Below are positions 19,166 to 28,471 of a DNA stretch of 64,000 bases, piece by piece. The position numbers and the translations under genes are program-made. The stretch comes from Parabacteroides gordonii MS-1 = DSM 23371 (GTDB taxonomy: Bacteria > Bacteroidota > Bacteroidia > Bacteroidales > Tannerellaceae), in contig NZ_KQ033920.1 in NCBI RefSeq assembly GCF_000969825.1, forward strand, positions 981,672 to 1,045,671. The letters run 5' to 3'. The notes under the pieces were generated by a model, which was not told the origin of the DNA, ran no database searches, and worked only from the letters and a program-made list of their open reading frames with translations. Position 1 is the first letter of the stretch. Every line of letters starts with the position of its first letter.

Positions 19166-20835
19166 TTTATTTTCTTTGATGATGCATACTTGGTCGTAAT
19201 CAGGATTACGCCGCTCCTACCCTCGTCTCCATATAGCTTAACCGATGTTGCATCTTTCAATACACTTATCGACTCGATCGTATTCGGGTCGAGTCTTGAC
19301 ATTGCATCATCAGCCGCTTTTATACCATCTATAAAAACCAAGGGTTTTTCTTTAACCGAGACACTTACGGAATCCCTCTTCATCACCTTTATGTTCAAAG
19401 GATTGCCAGGATCACTCATCGAGCCAAAGCCTACCACGCGCACTTCATCCTTTTTCACTTTGCCGGATGCTATCCCTTCTTTTGTTACTACGGAAATAAT
19501 TCCTTTCTTATTTTCAGCGTTATGCTTCTTCAATACCTCCAGGCTATTCTCTTTCTTAATGACACCGAAGCTTTCGATATTTTCGGGTGAGATGCGGTCT
19601 AACTCGTCGTAGGTGGCGGTTTCGTTATCGATAAGAATCAAATACTGGGAAGTTTCCACCCGTTGCTTGCCTTTTCTCATTCTCTCTTCCGACGAGTGGG
19701 AGAAATCATCCAACTGCTTCTGCATGGCATCCTGCAAATCTCCCAAAGAAACCTTTTCTACAGGCTCCTTTACCTCCCGGACACTATCTGCTACTTTGGA
19801 GACCTTAGGGATTACTACAGCCACTTTCTCTACTGCCGGTTTCGGTGGAGACACTTTTTCCTCGCGGACAATTGCCGGTTCAACTTTTTTAGGCTCGACA
19901 ACTTCCTTAACCGGAACAATTTCGCTAATTTTGGCACTTGAAATCTTTTCCAGTTCACGGGAGATTTCGGGACGGGCAAAAGCGACCACTGCAACAGCAG
20001 TCAATGGAAGTACATACAGGTACTTCAACCGTGCCCACGGACTTGATTTTTGTTTTAACATCATAGTAATTCGTTTTTTTAGTTTACTGTGATTAAAGCT
20101 GTTGGCCATAGAAGTGAAGCGCTGTGAACCAACAGCTTTTTTTATTAATAATAACTGATATTTCTTTGCTTCGACACCGTTACTGATAACATTCTCGTCT
20201 GCTTCGTATTCATGGATGTTCTGCAATTCCTGCTTCAACAACCAGACAGCCGGATTAAACCATTGAAGAACGACACAGATACTGCAAACCAGCATATCGA
20301 TGGAATGACGGGCACGGATATGTGCCATCTCATGCGTCAGTATCTCCTCCCCGCCTTCCTCCATATCTTTCCGTGAAATAACAATATGCCCCATCCAACT
20401 GAACGGACTGATATTTTCGGCCGTTACGACTAGCTTTTTCCCGTCCGGGAGCAGTTGCTTCTCTCCTTTCCTTATCGTCCGGTATATCCATAAGGTTGAA
20501 TAAAGAAAACGTCCGAAGAAGAAAAGGCAACCGACCAGATAAACGACAAACAGCAACGGCAGCCAGAAAGAGTCTCCTGTCTGTACTTCTACTTCCGTTT
20601 GCATCTGTGCCATTTGCAGAAGATATTCCAGGTTCTGCATCGGACGTTGCAAGGCAACAGGTTCTTCTGTCATAATACGTATAAAAGGTATAACGACAGA
20701 CAGGATAATCACACTTAAAAGGGCAATACGGTTAAAGCGGTGAAACGTTTCGCGGCTTAACAACAGTCTGTAGAACAAGTAAAAGGTAGCCAGGCATACA
20801 GACGATTTAAGGATATAAACAAAGAAATCTCCCAT
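19162..20835 (-). CDS. BlaR1-type M56 metallopeptidase with TonB-plug-like C-terminus
   Basis: 557 residues from the ATG at 20835, which follows the blaI stop by four bases and opens with the expected membrane helix GDFFVYILKSS; the frame is open 18 codons further upstream but into blaI. Membrane segments lie near 5-20, 35-55, 90-115 and 265-285. The zinc motif HEMAH is at 178-182. After the last helix comes a Pro/Val/Lys-rich stalk, then two consecutive segments resembling SusC plug domains; the second reads LVFIDGIKAADD then LYGDEGRSGVILITTK. BlaR1 proteins sense an envelope signal and trigger cleavage of BlaI. No penicillin-binding sensor domain is seen. Confidence 0.85.
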   Translation of the reverse strand: MGDFFVYILKSSVCLATFYLFYRLLLSRETFHRFNRIALLSVIILSVVIPFIRIMTEEPVALQRPMQNLEYLLQMAQMQTEVEVQTGDSFWLPLLFVVYLVGCLFFFGRFLYSTLWIYRTIRKGEKQLLPDGKKLVVTAENISPFSWMGHIVISRKDMEEGGEEILTHEMAHIRARHSIDMLVCSICVVLQWFNPAVWLLKQELQNIHEYEADENVISNGVEAKKYQLLLIKKAVGSQRFTSMANSFNHSKLKKRITMMLKQKSSPWARLKYLYVLPLTAVAVVAFARPEISRELEKISSAKISEIVPVKEVVEPKKVEPAIVREEKVSPPKPAVEKVAVVIPKVSKVADSVREVKEPVEKVSLGDLQDAMQKQLDDFSHSSEERMRKGKQRVETSQYLILIDNETATYDELDRISPENIESFGVIKKENSLEVLKKHNAENKKGIISVVTKEGIASGKVKKDEVRVVGFGSMSDPGNPLNIKVMKRDSVSVSVKEKPLVFIDGIKAADDAMSRLDPNTIESISVLKDATSVKLYGDEGRSGVILITTKYASSKKIK

Positions 20836-20839
20836 AATT

Positions 20840-21205
20840 CTACTTTTTATTAGCTTGTTCCACTTCGTCCAGCAACTGCCGGAGTTCATTCACGGAGATC
20901 TCCTCCTCTTTGATCAGGGAAGATACGACACCAAGATAGGAATTATTAAAATACTTGGCAATGACATTCTTCAATGTACCACTGCTATATTCCTCTTCGG
21001 TGACAGCGGCATAATACTGATAGGTATTACCAAATGTATTATGTGCCAGAAAACCTTTATCTTCCAGCCCGCGGACAATAGTAGAAAGCGTATTGAAATG
21101 AGGCTTGGGCTCCTCATAATATTCCAGCAATTGCTTAACAAACAAAGGGCCTTTCTCCCAAAAATACCCCATAATCTCTTCTTCTTTTGCAGTTAGTCGT
21201 TTCAT
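20840..21205 (-). CDS. BlaI/MecI/CopY-family repressor
   Basis: 121 residues from the ATG at 21205 (MKRLTAKEEEIMGYFWEKGP), the usual family start; a seven-codon in-frame extension reaches towards the operator and is less likely. The N-terminal winged helix (about 1-75) includes FNTLSTIVRGLEDKGFL, the recognition segment of BlaI proteins. The C-terminal helices dimerise. Its downstream neighbour is the BlaR1-type peptidase, which should cleave it on signal. Dyads with 21-bp spacing just upstream indicate autoregulation. Whether it controls a beta-lactamase elsewhere cannot be told. Confidence 0.88.
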   Translation of the reverse strand: MKRLTAKEEEIMGYFWEKGPLFVKQLLEYYEEPKPHFNTLSTIVRGLEDKGFLAHNTFGNTYQYYAAVTEEEYSSGTLKNVIAKYFNNSYLGVVSSLIKEEEISVNELRQLLDEVEQANKK

Positions 21206-21229
21206 AATTCCGATTGTTTGCAACAAAGT

Positions 21230-21288
21230 AACTAAAACTTTTAGTTTCCGAACTAAACCAATTAGTTAATAAACTAAAAGATCTCGTT
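21230..21288. promoter_or_regulatory. BlaI operator array: two 17-bp dyads plus a half-site
   Basis: AACTAAAACTTTTAGTT (21230-21246) is a perfect dyad about a single C. AACTAAACCAATTAGTT (21251-21267) has the same 17-bp frame. AACTAAAAG begins a third, half-conserved site at 21272. All start exactly 21 bp apart, two helical turns, so bound dimers would lie on one face of the DNA. MecI/BlaI operators known elsewhere have similar ACTA...TAGT arms. Confidence 0.7.
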
Positions 21289-21530
21289 ATTCTTTATATT
21301 CATCTTTTTATATCTCATTTTTCTCTATTTATGTTCCATTCTTGCTGCTAAATACCTACAGTTTCAAATAATTTTTATATTTGAATCCTCAATAAGATAT
21401 TGAGAATCATTTTCTCCAAGATGTACGCTCAAAAATTAAACTAGATTTGATTTTTAACACCAATACACCTTAACCCTTTTCTGTTATTTCATCCGTGAGG
21501 AGTTAAATAACGAATGTCTATTTATGTAAC
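21289..21530. other. Intergenic stretch without a gene
   Basis: AT-rich DNA between blaI and the S9 peptidase terminator. No convincing frame was found. A small dyad, CTCAATA-AGA-TATTGAG, lies near 21390-21406. Nothing else is supported. Confidence 0.5.
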
Positions 21531-21563
21531 AAGAGGGTTCCACATCAGATGCGGAACCCTCTT
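21531..21563 (-). terminator. Terminator of the S9 peptidase gene
   Basis: AAGAGGGTTCC and GGAACCCTCTT form an 11-bp perfect stem with an 11-base loop, about 50 bases beyond the peptidase stop. Confidence 0.75.
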
Positions 21564-21613
21564 AAATATTTACCCAAACAAAACATAGTCTAATCAGACT
21601 ATCCTTTGTAAAA

Positions 21614-24055
21614 TTACCGTTGCGGTATATCCACCGACTTATCCGATTTTCCCAGCAGATGTTCTGAGAAATAATCGACCATACGCCAGTAGAAGTATTC
21701 GTCCATATCACCGAAGCCGTGGCGTTGCTGTGGTAACAGCAGCATATCGAAACGTTTGTTGGCACGGATCAGGCCGTCTACCACACGCATCGTGTTACCC
21801 GGATGGACGTTGTTGTCGATATCACCGTGAACCAGCAACAGATGGCCTTTCAGTTGTTTGGCCAGTTCGGGGTTGCTCTTGATGCTATATGTAAAGGTCG
21901 TATCGCCTTTTTCCGATACCACTTCTTTTACACCATGATGCGTTTCACTCCACCAGCGGTTATAAATCTTGTTGTCATGGTTTCCGGCACAGGATACAGC
22001 CACCTTGAAGAAGTCAGGATATTGCATAATAGCCGCCGTCGACATAAAGCCGCCGCCCGAATGTCCGTGAATACCGACACGATGGATATCGATGAACTTA
22101 TATTTATCAGCCAGCTGGATAATAGCCGCTTTCTGGTCAGCCAGTCCGTAATCGCGCAGATTACCGTATCCGAAGTTATGATACCATTTCGAACGGCTCG
22201 GATGACCGCCACGGTTACCGACCGATACGACAATAAAGCCAGCCTGAGCCAGACGATCAGTGCGGACACTCATGCGGGTAAATGGATAACGGGTTGCTTC
22301 TACCTGCGGGCCGGGATAAACGTAATCGATAACAGGATATACTTTCGTCGAGTCGAAATCGAACGGTTTATACATCACGCCATACAGATCGGTCACCCCA
22401 TCCTGTGCTTTTACCTTAAACGGTTCCGGGAACTGATAACCGGCAGCAAACAGTTGTGAGAAGTCGCTTTCCTCCAGTTCCATCACCTTCCGGCCGGTAT
22501 TGTCCAGCAAGTCTGTTTTCGGTACGGTGTTGATACGGGAGTAGTTGTGGACAATAAACTGGGCATCATCATCTATCCGGACATCGTGGAAGTAATCACC
22601 GGTAGAAACCATTTGCAGGCCGCTACCGTCGAGGTTGGCGCGATAAAGATGTTCGTAATAAGGGTTTTCGTCTTTTTCTCTTCCGTTGGCAAGGAAATAA
22701 ACAACGCGTTTGGCTTCGTCCACCTTCACGATCTGGTCTACATGCCAGGGGCCGGAAGTGATACGGTTCTTCAGATTGCCTTTATCATCATAGAGATAGA
22801 GGTGCGCCCAACCGTCGCGTTCGCTCCAATGGATCAGCTCTTTGCCATTGTTAACGGCGGCCAGCGGACGGACTTCGATATAAGTATTCATACGTTCTTC
22901 GATGATCGGGCGGATAGAATCTTCACCGATAGTATAAGTACAGATGTCGATCCGGTGCAGGTCGCGGCTGGAACGGGTCACGAAGAAACGGTTATTGTCG
23001 CCCAGCCAGATACTCGGCAGTTCTTTCATATCGCGCTGTTTCTGCAGGCGGGGCTGATAAGCCATACGGATAGTCTGGTCTTTAAAAGCCCAGGTATCGA
23101 TCTCCTTGTACGAGTCGTTGCTCATATCGAACAGATACAGGTGGCTGATCGGTGCTTCCTTCTCGCCCGGCATCTGATATTTATAAGTTTCCAGTGTAGG
23201 ACGAGGAGTTGCCATCGCATTGATCACCCACAAGTCTTTTACTTCGCGACTATCGGAGATTGAAACGGCGAAATGGCGGGAGTCGGGCGACCATAGCAGG
23301 TAGCCAGGACTCTTTCTCTTACCGTTGCATAATGTATCTGTATTCAGAATACTGTACGGCTGGCCGAAACCGAAGTCTTTTACACCGGTTGTAGTCAGCT
23401 GTATTTCGGTCACTGTACTGTCTTTATCGTCTTTCTTTAGTTTTTCGTAATCTTCGCGCGACATACGGTACAGGTTCAGGTCTTTGGCATAGACAACGGT
23501 TTTGCCATCCGGGGAGATGGAAGCCCAGTCGGGATATTCCGTATCCTTCTTTTTATCTGCCAAATGAGTCAATTTACGTGTCGGGTAATCGTAGGAGAAG
23601 TAAAAGACCTCCTTTTTTGTTTTGTTATCCTTATCCGTAGTGTCTTTCTTTGCATCCTGCGAGGAAGTCACCTGGAAAGTAAAAGTACGTCCGTCCTCAC
23701 CCGCTTCCAACTTCTGGATCGGCAATTGTTGAGCGATATAAGGATCTTTTACGATCTCCGTCAGTTCAGCCGCCAGCTTATCCTGATCGAACAAAGGACG
23801 TTTTGATTTAGCTGAAGGATTAACTACATACCAGACATTTCCGTTACCGGTCTTGTATTCATACCAGAAGCAGTTGCCGGCCTTAAACCAATGCGGATCC
23901 ACCGAAGTAGAGAACAGCATAGTCGGTAATTTGTCCCCGGCAAAGCGTTGAGCTTGTGTATAGCCCGGCAGCGGATCTGACGCTGAATTTGTTTGCGCAC
24001 TTGCACCAAAACAAAGAAGAAGTCCTGACGCCAATAAGAGTAGATGTTTTTTCAT
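21614..24055 (-). CDS. DPP-IV-like S9 family serine peptidase, exported
   Basis: 813 residues. A signal peptide ends at GASAQ. An N-terminal propeller (DPP-IV N-like, about 100-560) has SPDGKTVVYAKDLNLY and SPDSRHFAVS repeats. The alpha/beta-hydrolase domain (about 570-813) has catalytic Ser666 in GHSGGG, Asp747 in GDIDNNVH and His779 in QRHGFGD. The nucleophile elbow is GHSGG rather than the GWSYGG of classic DPP-IV, and no DPP-IV Glu-Glu motif was confirmed, so the exact dipeptide specificity is open. It probably acts in the periplasm on imported peptides. Single gene with its own promoter and terminator. Confidence 0.88.
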   Translation of the reverse strand: MKKHLLLLASGLLLCFGASAQTNSASDPLPGYTQAQRFAGDKLPTMLFSTSVDPHWFKAGNCFWYEYKTGNGNVWYVVNPSAKSKRPLFDQDKLAAELTEIVKDPYIAQQLPIQKLEAGEDGRTFTFQVTSSQDAKKDTTDKDNKTKKEVFYFSYDYPTRKLTHLADKKKDTEYPDWASISPDGKTVVYAKDLNLYRMSREDYEKLKKDDKDSTVTEIQLTTTGVKDFGFGQPYSILNTDTLCNGKRKSPGYLLWSPDSRHFAVSISDSREVKDLWVINAMATPRPTLETYKYQMPGEKEAPISHLYLFDMSNDSYKEIDTWAFKDQTIRMAYQPRLQKQRDMKELPSIWLGDNNRFFVTRSSRDLHRIDICTYTIGEDSIRPIIEERMNTYIEVRPLAAVNNGKELIHWSERDGWAHLYLYDDKGNLKNRITSGPWHVDQIVKVDEAKRVVYFLANGREKDENPYYEHLYRANLDGSGLQMVSTGDYFHDVRIDDDAQFIVHNYSRINTVPKTDLLDNTGRKVMELEESDFSQLFAAGYQFPEPFKVKAQDGVTDLYGVMYKPFDFDSTKVYPVIDYVYPGPQVEATRYPFTRMSVRTDRLAQAGFIVVSVGNRGGHPSRSKWYHNFGYGNLRDYGLADQKAAIIQLADKYKFIDIHRVGIHGHSGGGFMSTAAIMQYPDFFKVAVSCAGNHDNKIYNRWWSETHHGVKEVVSEKGDTTFTYSIKSNPELAKQLKGHLLLVHGDIDNNVHPGNTMRVVDGLIRANKRFDMLLLPQQRHGFGDMDEYFYWRMVDYFSEHLLGKSDKSVDIPQR

Positions 24056-24090
24056 GTTCTATAAATTATGTTATATTGCTTGCTTTCATA

Positions 24091-24120
24091 CAAAAGTATA
24101 TAAATATTTTGTTTCTCAAA
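24091..24120 (-). promoter_or_regulatory. Promoter of the S9 peptidase gene
   Basis: Read on the minus strand: TTTG (24120-24117), 18 bp, then TACTTTTG (24098-24091), a full match to the -7 consensus. The start codon is about 36 bases downstream. Confidence 0.6.
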
Positions 24121-24130
24121 TGAAAGAATA

Positions 24131-24169
24131 AAAAATCCCCTGCTCTATCGGCTGATAAAGCAGGGGATT
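24131..24169 (-). terminator. Terminator of the V-ATPase operon
   Basis: AATCCCCTGCT (24134-24144) pairs with AGCAGGGGATT (24159-24169) over 11 bp. On the minus strand the stem is followed by a U-run (plus-strand AAAAA). It lies about 25 bases after the subunit K stop. Confidence 0.85.
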
Positions 24170-24192
24170 AAGATATTGTTAACTACTTACTA

Positions 24193-24645
24193 TTATACCG
24201 GAAGAGTACCACCGATCAGGATGACAACCAGCAAAGCGAGGATTGCATACAATTCGGGGAATACGGCCATTACCATTGTTGCACCGAAAACGTTATGACC
24301 GGCACCAACGCCAGCGATACCATTCGCACAAACTTCTGCCTGGCGGATAGAAGAAAGCAAACCTGCAAATCCTAATACCAGACCGGCACCGAATACGGCT
24401 GTTGCATTCAACATCGTGATGTCTGCAACCAGGAATTTCTGCATCATGAAATAACCTACGAATCCGTACAAACCCTGTGAAGAAGGCAACGCACTTAATG
24501 CGATGTAAGTACCCAGTGCATCCGGGTTCTTCTTCATTGCTCCTACTACTGCGTTACCGCAGATTGTTACACCATAACTACTGCCGATAAAGGTTAAACC
24601 TGTCATCAACGCAATACCTAGATAAGCTAATAAAATTGGTTCCAT
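24193..24645 (-). CDS. V-type ATPase subunit K (rotor ring proteolipid)
   Basis: 150 residues forming two hairpins, four membrane helices. One carboxylate per four helices is present, Glu131 in FPELYAIL. Positions matching the sodium ligands of Enterococcus hirae NtpK are all filled: Leu53, Ser56, Gln57 (SSQGLYGF), Gln102 (IRQAEV) and Glu131, at a constant offset of eight residues from the recalled E. hirae numbering. This suggests a sodium-carrying ring. It is the last gene of the operon, 55 bases after subunit I, and is followed by the terminator. Confidence 0.92.
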   Translation of the reverse strand: MEPILLAYLGIALMTGLTFIGSSYGVTICGNAVVGAMKKNPDALGTYIALSALPSSQGLYGFVGYFMMQKFLVADITMLNATAVFGAGLVLGFAGLLSSIRQAEVCANGIAGVGAGHNVFGATMVMAVFPELYAILALLVVILIGGTLPV

Positions 24646-24700
24646 AATGAAATTTGTTTGTTTAATTATTCTTTTGTTATTATTTTAAATCACGTTTTGT

Positions 24701-26521
24701 TTATGCTTTCTTGAAAGGTTCGTACGCCTTACCGCCACCTTCAAACTCTGCATTCTTATAATACTCTACGAAGATCAGACGAAGCGGGTGAACCAGCGAA
24801 CTGATGGTACACAAACCGATGTTGATCGCATGGCCGACCAAAAGGATCAACAGCATACAGATCACACGCAATACGATGTTCATTCCTTCTGTCATATCCA
24901 CAGCCAGCGAGTTGAACACGCCACCCAGGATCGCACCGGTCAAACCGATCGCGAACAGACGGATATAAGACAAAGTATCACCCAGCAGTCCGGAAGCCAT
25001 ATTGTAAGTATTCCACAGACCTGTACCGAAGTTCAGGAAGATATTCTTGCCCGGCGTATTGTAAAGGAAAGCAACCAGCAATCCAAGCCCGGCGATTACA
25101 AGGAATACATTTTTCACCATTTCGGGCAGTTGTACATCCAGCATCGGCAAGCCGAATACGAGACACAACGCTAGGATAATAAATACCCATGCCAACGGTG
25201 CAATACCATATTTCTTTCCTTTCTGCGACATGATCTTCAGCGCAGCGATTGTCTTTCCGAAGAGGATCTGCACCAATCCGATTATGATAGAGAACGTCAT
25301 CAGGTTGTCGCTCGATACAAAGTAGTCTTTTACCGAAGCAAAAGCAGGTATGTCGACCAAAGCGATACCGAAGAACGAACCTGTACACGTACCGACGATC
25401 AGCGCCGCCAATCCGAGATACTGGAACAGACTCAGGAACGGCTTGAAGTCCGGATTGACTTTCCGTTTCAGGATCGTACAGACGATCATAACCAGTAAAC
25501 CGTATCCGCCGTCACCGAAACAAAGTCCGAAGAACAGCATAAAGAACGGGGCAAAGAATGGTGTCGGGTCGAACTCGCCGTAGTTAGGCAAAGAGAACAT
25601 TCTCGTGATCGGCTCGTATAGCTTGGCAAACTTTCCGTTCTTCAACAGGATAGGCACCTTGTCACCTTCTTCTATCTCCTGCGCCTGGTAGAAATAATTA
25701 TCCTTTTCCAGCGCTTCTTCCATTGCCCGGGCTTTCTCGGTCGGAACCCAGCCTTCCAGCAACATCAGCTTTTCCCCTGCCTGACGGTCTGTCTGCACCA
25801 ATACATTCGACAGATTGAACTCGTTTTGCAGGTTCTTATCGAACAGGTCGAGGGTATTATAATCAGTTGCCGCCAGTTTTTTTATTTCAGCATCCAACGC
25901 TTTCATTTCCTGCAGCAACAGATCAAGACGCGCATTCAGTTTCTGCAAACCTCTGTCCGGCATCTTCGGACGCTCCGCATCTATATCAATCGGAGTTCCG
26001 ACTTTCGTTATAGTAAGGAAATAAGTAACCGACTGGAAGTTATTGATCAACACAGCATTGTACTCATCCCCCCATTTCGGCTCATATTTAGCAGTCGGAC
26101 AAGTCCAGAACGTAATGTCATATCCGGCTTTCTTCAAGCGGTTGAAGTTAGCCCAACTGAAATCACCCCAGATCTCCATATAGGCAATATCCTTTTCAAG
26201 GGATGCCTTTACAGACTGAAGCTGTACTTTCTTGTCCTGCAATTCCTCTATCTTCTGCAACAATTTCAAGCCGGCTTTCTTATCCAGCTCGCGAGCCGGT
26301 GCCAGTTGAACATCTTTAGTTGCCGCATTCAATCCCTTGAAATAGCGCATCAACAGATTGATACGTTTACGCAAGGCCAGAATATCCTGAAGTTCCGCAT
26401 TATCGAGAATAGACTTGTTTTCCTTCACATGCACAACACCCAATTCGCGCAGTTGTGCCAGGAACGTATCATATTCCTTATGATATACCATAAAGGCATA
26501 TTTACTCATCTTTACTATCAT
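24701..26521 (-). CDS. V-type ATPase subunit I (stator/ion channel subunit)
   Basis: 606 residues. The N-terminal ~300 residues are hydrophilic with coiled-coil stretches (long Lys/Leu/Glu helices near 90-115 and 195-225). The C-terminal half has about seven membrane helices beginning at FFAPFFMLFFGLCFGDGGYG, including the family segment SYIRLFAIGLTGAILGG with the conserved Arg facing the rotor. It anchors the peripheral stalk and forms the ion half-channels beside subunit K. The start overlaps the subunit D stop by four bases. Confidence 0.93.
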   Translation of the reverse strand: MIVKMSKYAFMVYHKEYDTFLAQLRELGVVHVKENKSILDNAELQDILALRKRINLLMRYFKGLNAATKDVQLAPARELDKKAGLKLLQKIEELQDKKVQLQSVKASLEKDIAYMEIWGDFSWANFNRLKKAGYDITFWTCPTAKYEPKWGDEYNAVLINNFQSVTYFLTITKVGTPIDIDAERPKMPDRGLQKLNARLDLLLQEMKALDAEIKKLAATDYNTLDLFDKNLQNEFNLSNVLVQTDRQAGEKLMLLEGWVPTEKARAMEEALEKDNYFYQAQEIEEGDKVPILLKNGKFAKLYEPITRMFSLPNYGEFDPTPFFAPFFMLFFGLCFGDGGYGLLVMIVCTILKRKVNPDFKPFLSLFQYLGLAALIVGTCTGSFFGIALVDIPAFASVKDYFVSSDNLMTFSIIIGLVQILFGKTIAALKIMSQKGKKYGIAPLAWVFIILALCLVFGLPMLDVQLPEMVKNVFLVIAGLGLLVAFLYNTPGKNIFLNFGTGLWNTYNMASGLLGDTLSYIRLFAIGLTGAILGGVFNSLAVDMTEGMNIVLRVICMLLILLVGHAINIGLCTISSLVHPLRLIFVEYYKNAEFEGGGKAYEPFKKA

Positions 26522-27141
26522 ACGCCAGCCTCCTCTTTTTGTTCTTTCGCTTTACGCTTTTCCTGATTAGCCCGCATGATCTTCTGTGACGACTTGGACA
26601 GACTCTCTTCGTCTTCCATAAATCGTTTCACTTTCCGGATCGCATCCTTATAGCCAGGGATCTGTACCTTCTCAAAAAGGTTCACTTTCTGAGTAGTCTT
26701 TTTCCTGGCATGCTCCAACAACTCCAGCTTCATTCCCGAAAACTCGGCTTCTATCCCGGTACGTGCCAACTTCTTCAGCAGCTCGACACCATCGGTAAAC
26801 CAGGCAGGGGAATTAAAGAGACTGTAATGTCCGATCTCGAAGACAATATCATCGAGGACGGGAACGATTACACCGGCAATCTTCTTTGTGGAAAGCGTTA
26901 CATCCTTCACTGCGATCAGTTCGGGAGAAAACTCGTTCCATAAAGCCACCATGTTCTCGTAGCTTTGTATCTCCTGTTCCAGCTGAAGTTCCAATTTCGT
27001 CACTTCATCCTTGGTACGCTTCACTTCGATACGCAACGCACTTTCCTTGCTCTTGATCGTAGGCAGGGAACGCTCGCGCATCTTCAGTTGCTTTTCCAGT
27101 TGCTGAAGAGAGGTTTTATTATATTGAAACTTTATTGCCAT
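26518..27141 (-). CDS. V-type ATPase subunit D (central stalk)
   Basis: 207 residues, mostly helical. The N-terminal FQYNKTSLQQLEKQLKMRER and the C-terminal ALEK-like coiled coil match the antiparallel central-stalk coil of V/A-ATPase subunit D, which turns inside the A/B hexamer. It begins two bases after the subunit B stop. No subunit F gene, its usual partner, is visible beside it. Confidence 0.88.
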   Translation of the reverse strand: MAIKFQYNKTSLQQLEKQLKMRERSLPTIKSKESALRIEVKRTKDEVTKLELQLEQEIQSYENMVALWNEFSPELIAVKDVTLSTKKIAGVIVPVLDDIVFEIGHYSLFNSPAWFTDGVELLKKLARTGIEAEFSGMKLELLEHARKKTTQKVNLFEKVQIPGYKDAIRKVKRFMEDEESLSKSSQKIMRANQEKRKAKEQKEEAGV

Positions 27142-27143
27142 AA

Positions 27144-28463
27144 TTATTTCTTCCAGTATTTGTCTACCAACTCTTGCTTGATATTCACTTCAGCCGGCTT
27201 GAAGTATTCGCCAAACAAGCCCCATGCCACGTCGAGCATTTCGGTTGTATCGAGGTTTACATCGATAGCCAACAGTTTTTCTGAATAATCCTTTGCAAAA
27301 GAAAGCGTACGGTTGTCGTAGTCTGTCAGGTCGAAACCGTTCTCCATCTTTGTCTTTGCATTGGCAGCATCGGCATACAGACGGACGGCGGCATTCATCA
27401 CCTGCGGGTGATCTTCGCGTGTCTTCTTTCCTGTTACCAGCTGTTTCAAACGTGACAAGCTTCGGAACGGGTCAACGATAACCTTACCGACATCACTATC
27501 GCGGCGCAGGTATAACTGACCTTCAGTGATATAACCGGTATTATCAGGCACAGCGTGCGTAATATCGCCACCCGACAGGGTTGTTACCGCAATAATGGTG
27601 ATAGAACCACCGGCAGGGAACTGTACGGCTTTTTCGTAAATCTTTGCCAAATCGGAATATAACGAACCCGGCATAGAGTCCTTTGAAGGAATCTGGTCCA
27701 TACGGTTCGATACGATTGCCAGAGCATCTGCATAGTTGGTCATGTCGGTCAACAGTACCAATACCTTTTCGTTCTTCTGTACAGCGAAGTATTCAGCCGC
27801 ACAAAGTGCCATATCCGGAATAAGGATACGTTCTACGGACGGGTCTTCGGTTGTATTGATAAAGCTCACGATACGGTCGAGTGCGCCGGCGTTGCTAAAT
27901 GTATTTTTAAAGAACAGGTAGTCGTCATTGGTCATACCCATACCACCGAGGATGATCTTATCCGATTGGGCACGCAGGGCTACCATTGCCATTACCTGGT
28001 TGAAAGGCTGGTCAGGGTCAGCGAAGAACGGGATCTTCTGACCGGTTACCAACGTGTTGTTCAGGTCAATACCGGCGATACCCGTAGCGATCAGTTCAGA
28101 CGGTTGTTTACGACGCACCGGGTTTACCGACGGACCGCCGATCTCCACTTCCGTTCCTTCAGGGATAGGGCCACCGTCGATCGGATCACCATACGCGTTA
28201 AAGAAACGTCCGGCCAACTGGTCGCCTACTTTCAGCGTAGGCGCCTTGCCCATGAATACTACTTCGGCATTCGTACGGATACCTTCCGTACCGGAGAACA
28301 CCTGCAACGTAACCTCGTCGCCGATGATCTTCACCACCTGTGCCAGCTTGCCGTCTACGGAAGCCAGCTCGTCATACCCAACTCCCGTTGCTTTCAGCGA
28401 ACAGGTAGCTTTCGTGATCTGGGTAATCTTCGTATATATTTTTTGAAATGCTTTTGTTGCCAT
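27144..28463 (-). CDS. V-type ATPase subunit B (regulatory, non-catalytic)
   Basis: 439 residues of the V/A-ATPase B family. It has the beta-barrel start, GRFFNAYGDPIDGGP, GQKIPFFADPDQPFNQ in place of a working P-loop, and SYSDLAKIYEKA-like and PDNTGYITEGQLYLRRD segments. Lack of a GxxxxGKT loop marks it as the non-catalytic partner of subunit A. It starts eight bases after the A stop, and D follows after two bases. Confidence 0.95.
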   Translation of the reverse strand: MATKAFQKIYTKITQITKATCSLKATGVGYDELASVDGKLAQVVKIIGDEVTLQVFSGTEGIRTNAEVVFMGKAPTLKVGDQLAGRFFNAYGDPIDGGPIPEGTEVEIGGPSVNPVRRKQPSELIATGIAGIDLNNTLVTGQKIPFFADPDQPFNQVMAMVALRAQSDKIILGGMGMTNDDYLFFKNTFSNAGALDRIVSFINTTEDPSVERILIPDMALCAAEYFAVQKNEKVLVLLTDMTNYADALAIVSNRMDQIPSKDSMPGSLYSDLAKIYEKAVQFPAGGSITIIAVTTLSGGDITHAVPDNTGYITEGQLYLRRDSDVGKVIVDPFRSLSRLKQLVTGKKTREDHPQVMNAAVRLYADAANAKTKMENGFDLTDYDNRTLSFAKDYSEKLLAIDVNLDTTEMLDVAWGLFGEYFKPAEVNIKQELVDKYWKK

Positions 28464-28471
28464 ACGTTCTG

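Noticed and set aside
21803-23263. Two plus-strand frames of 218 and 238 codons
   Set aside because: Both are antisense to the S9 peptidase gene, which has a full catalytic triad and signal peptide.
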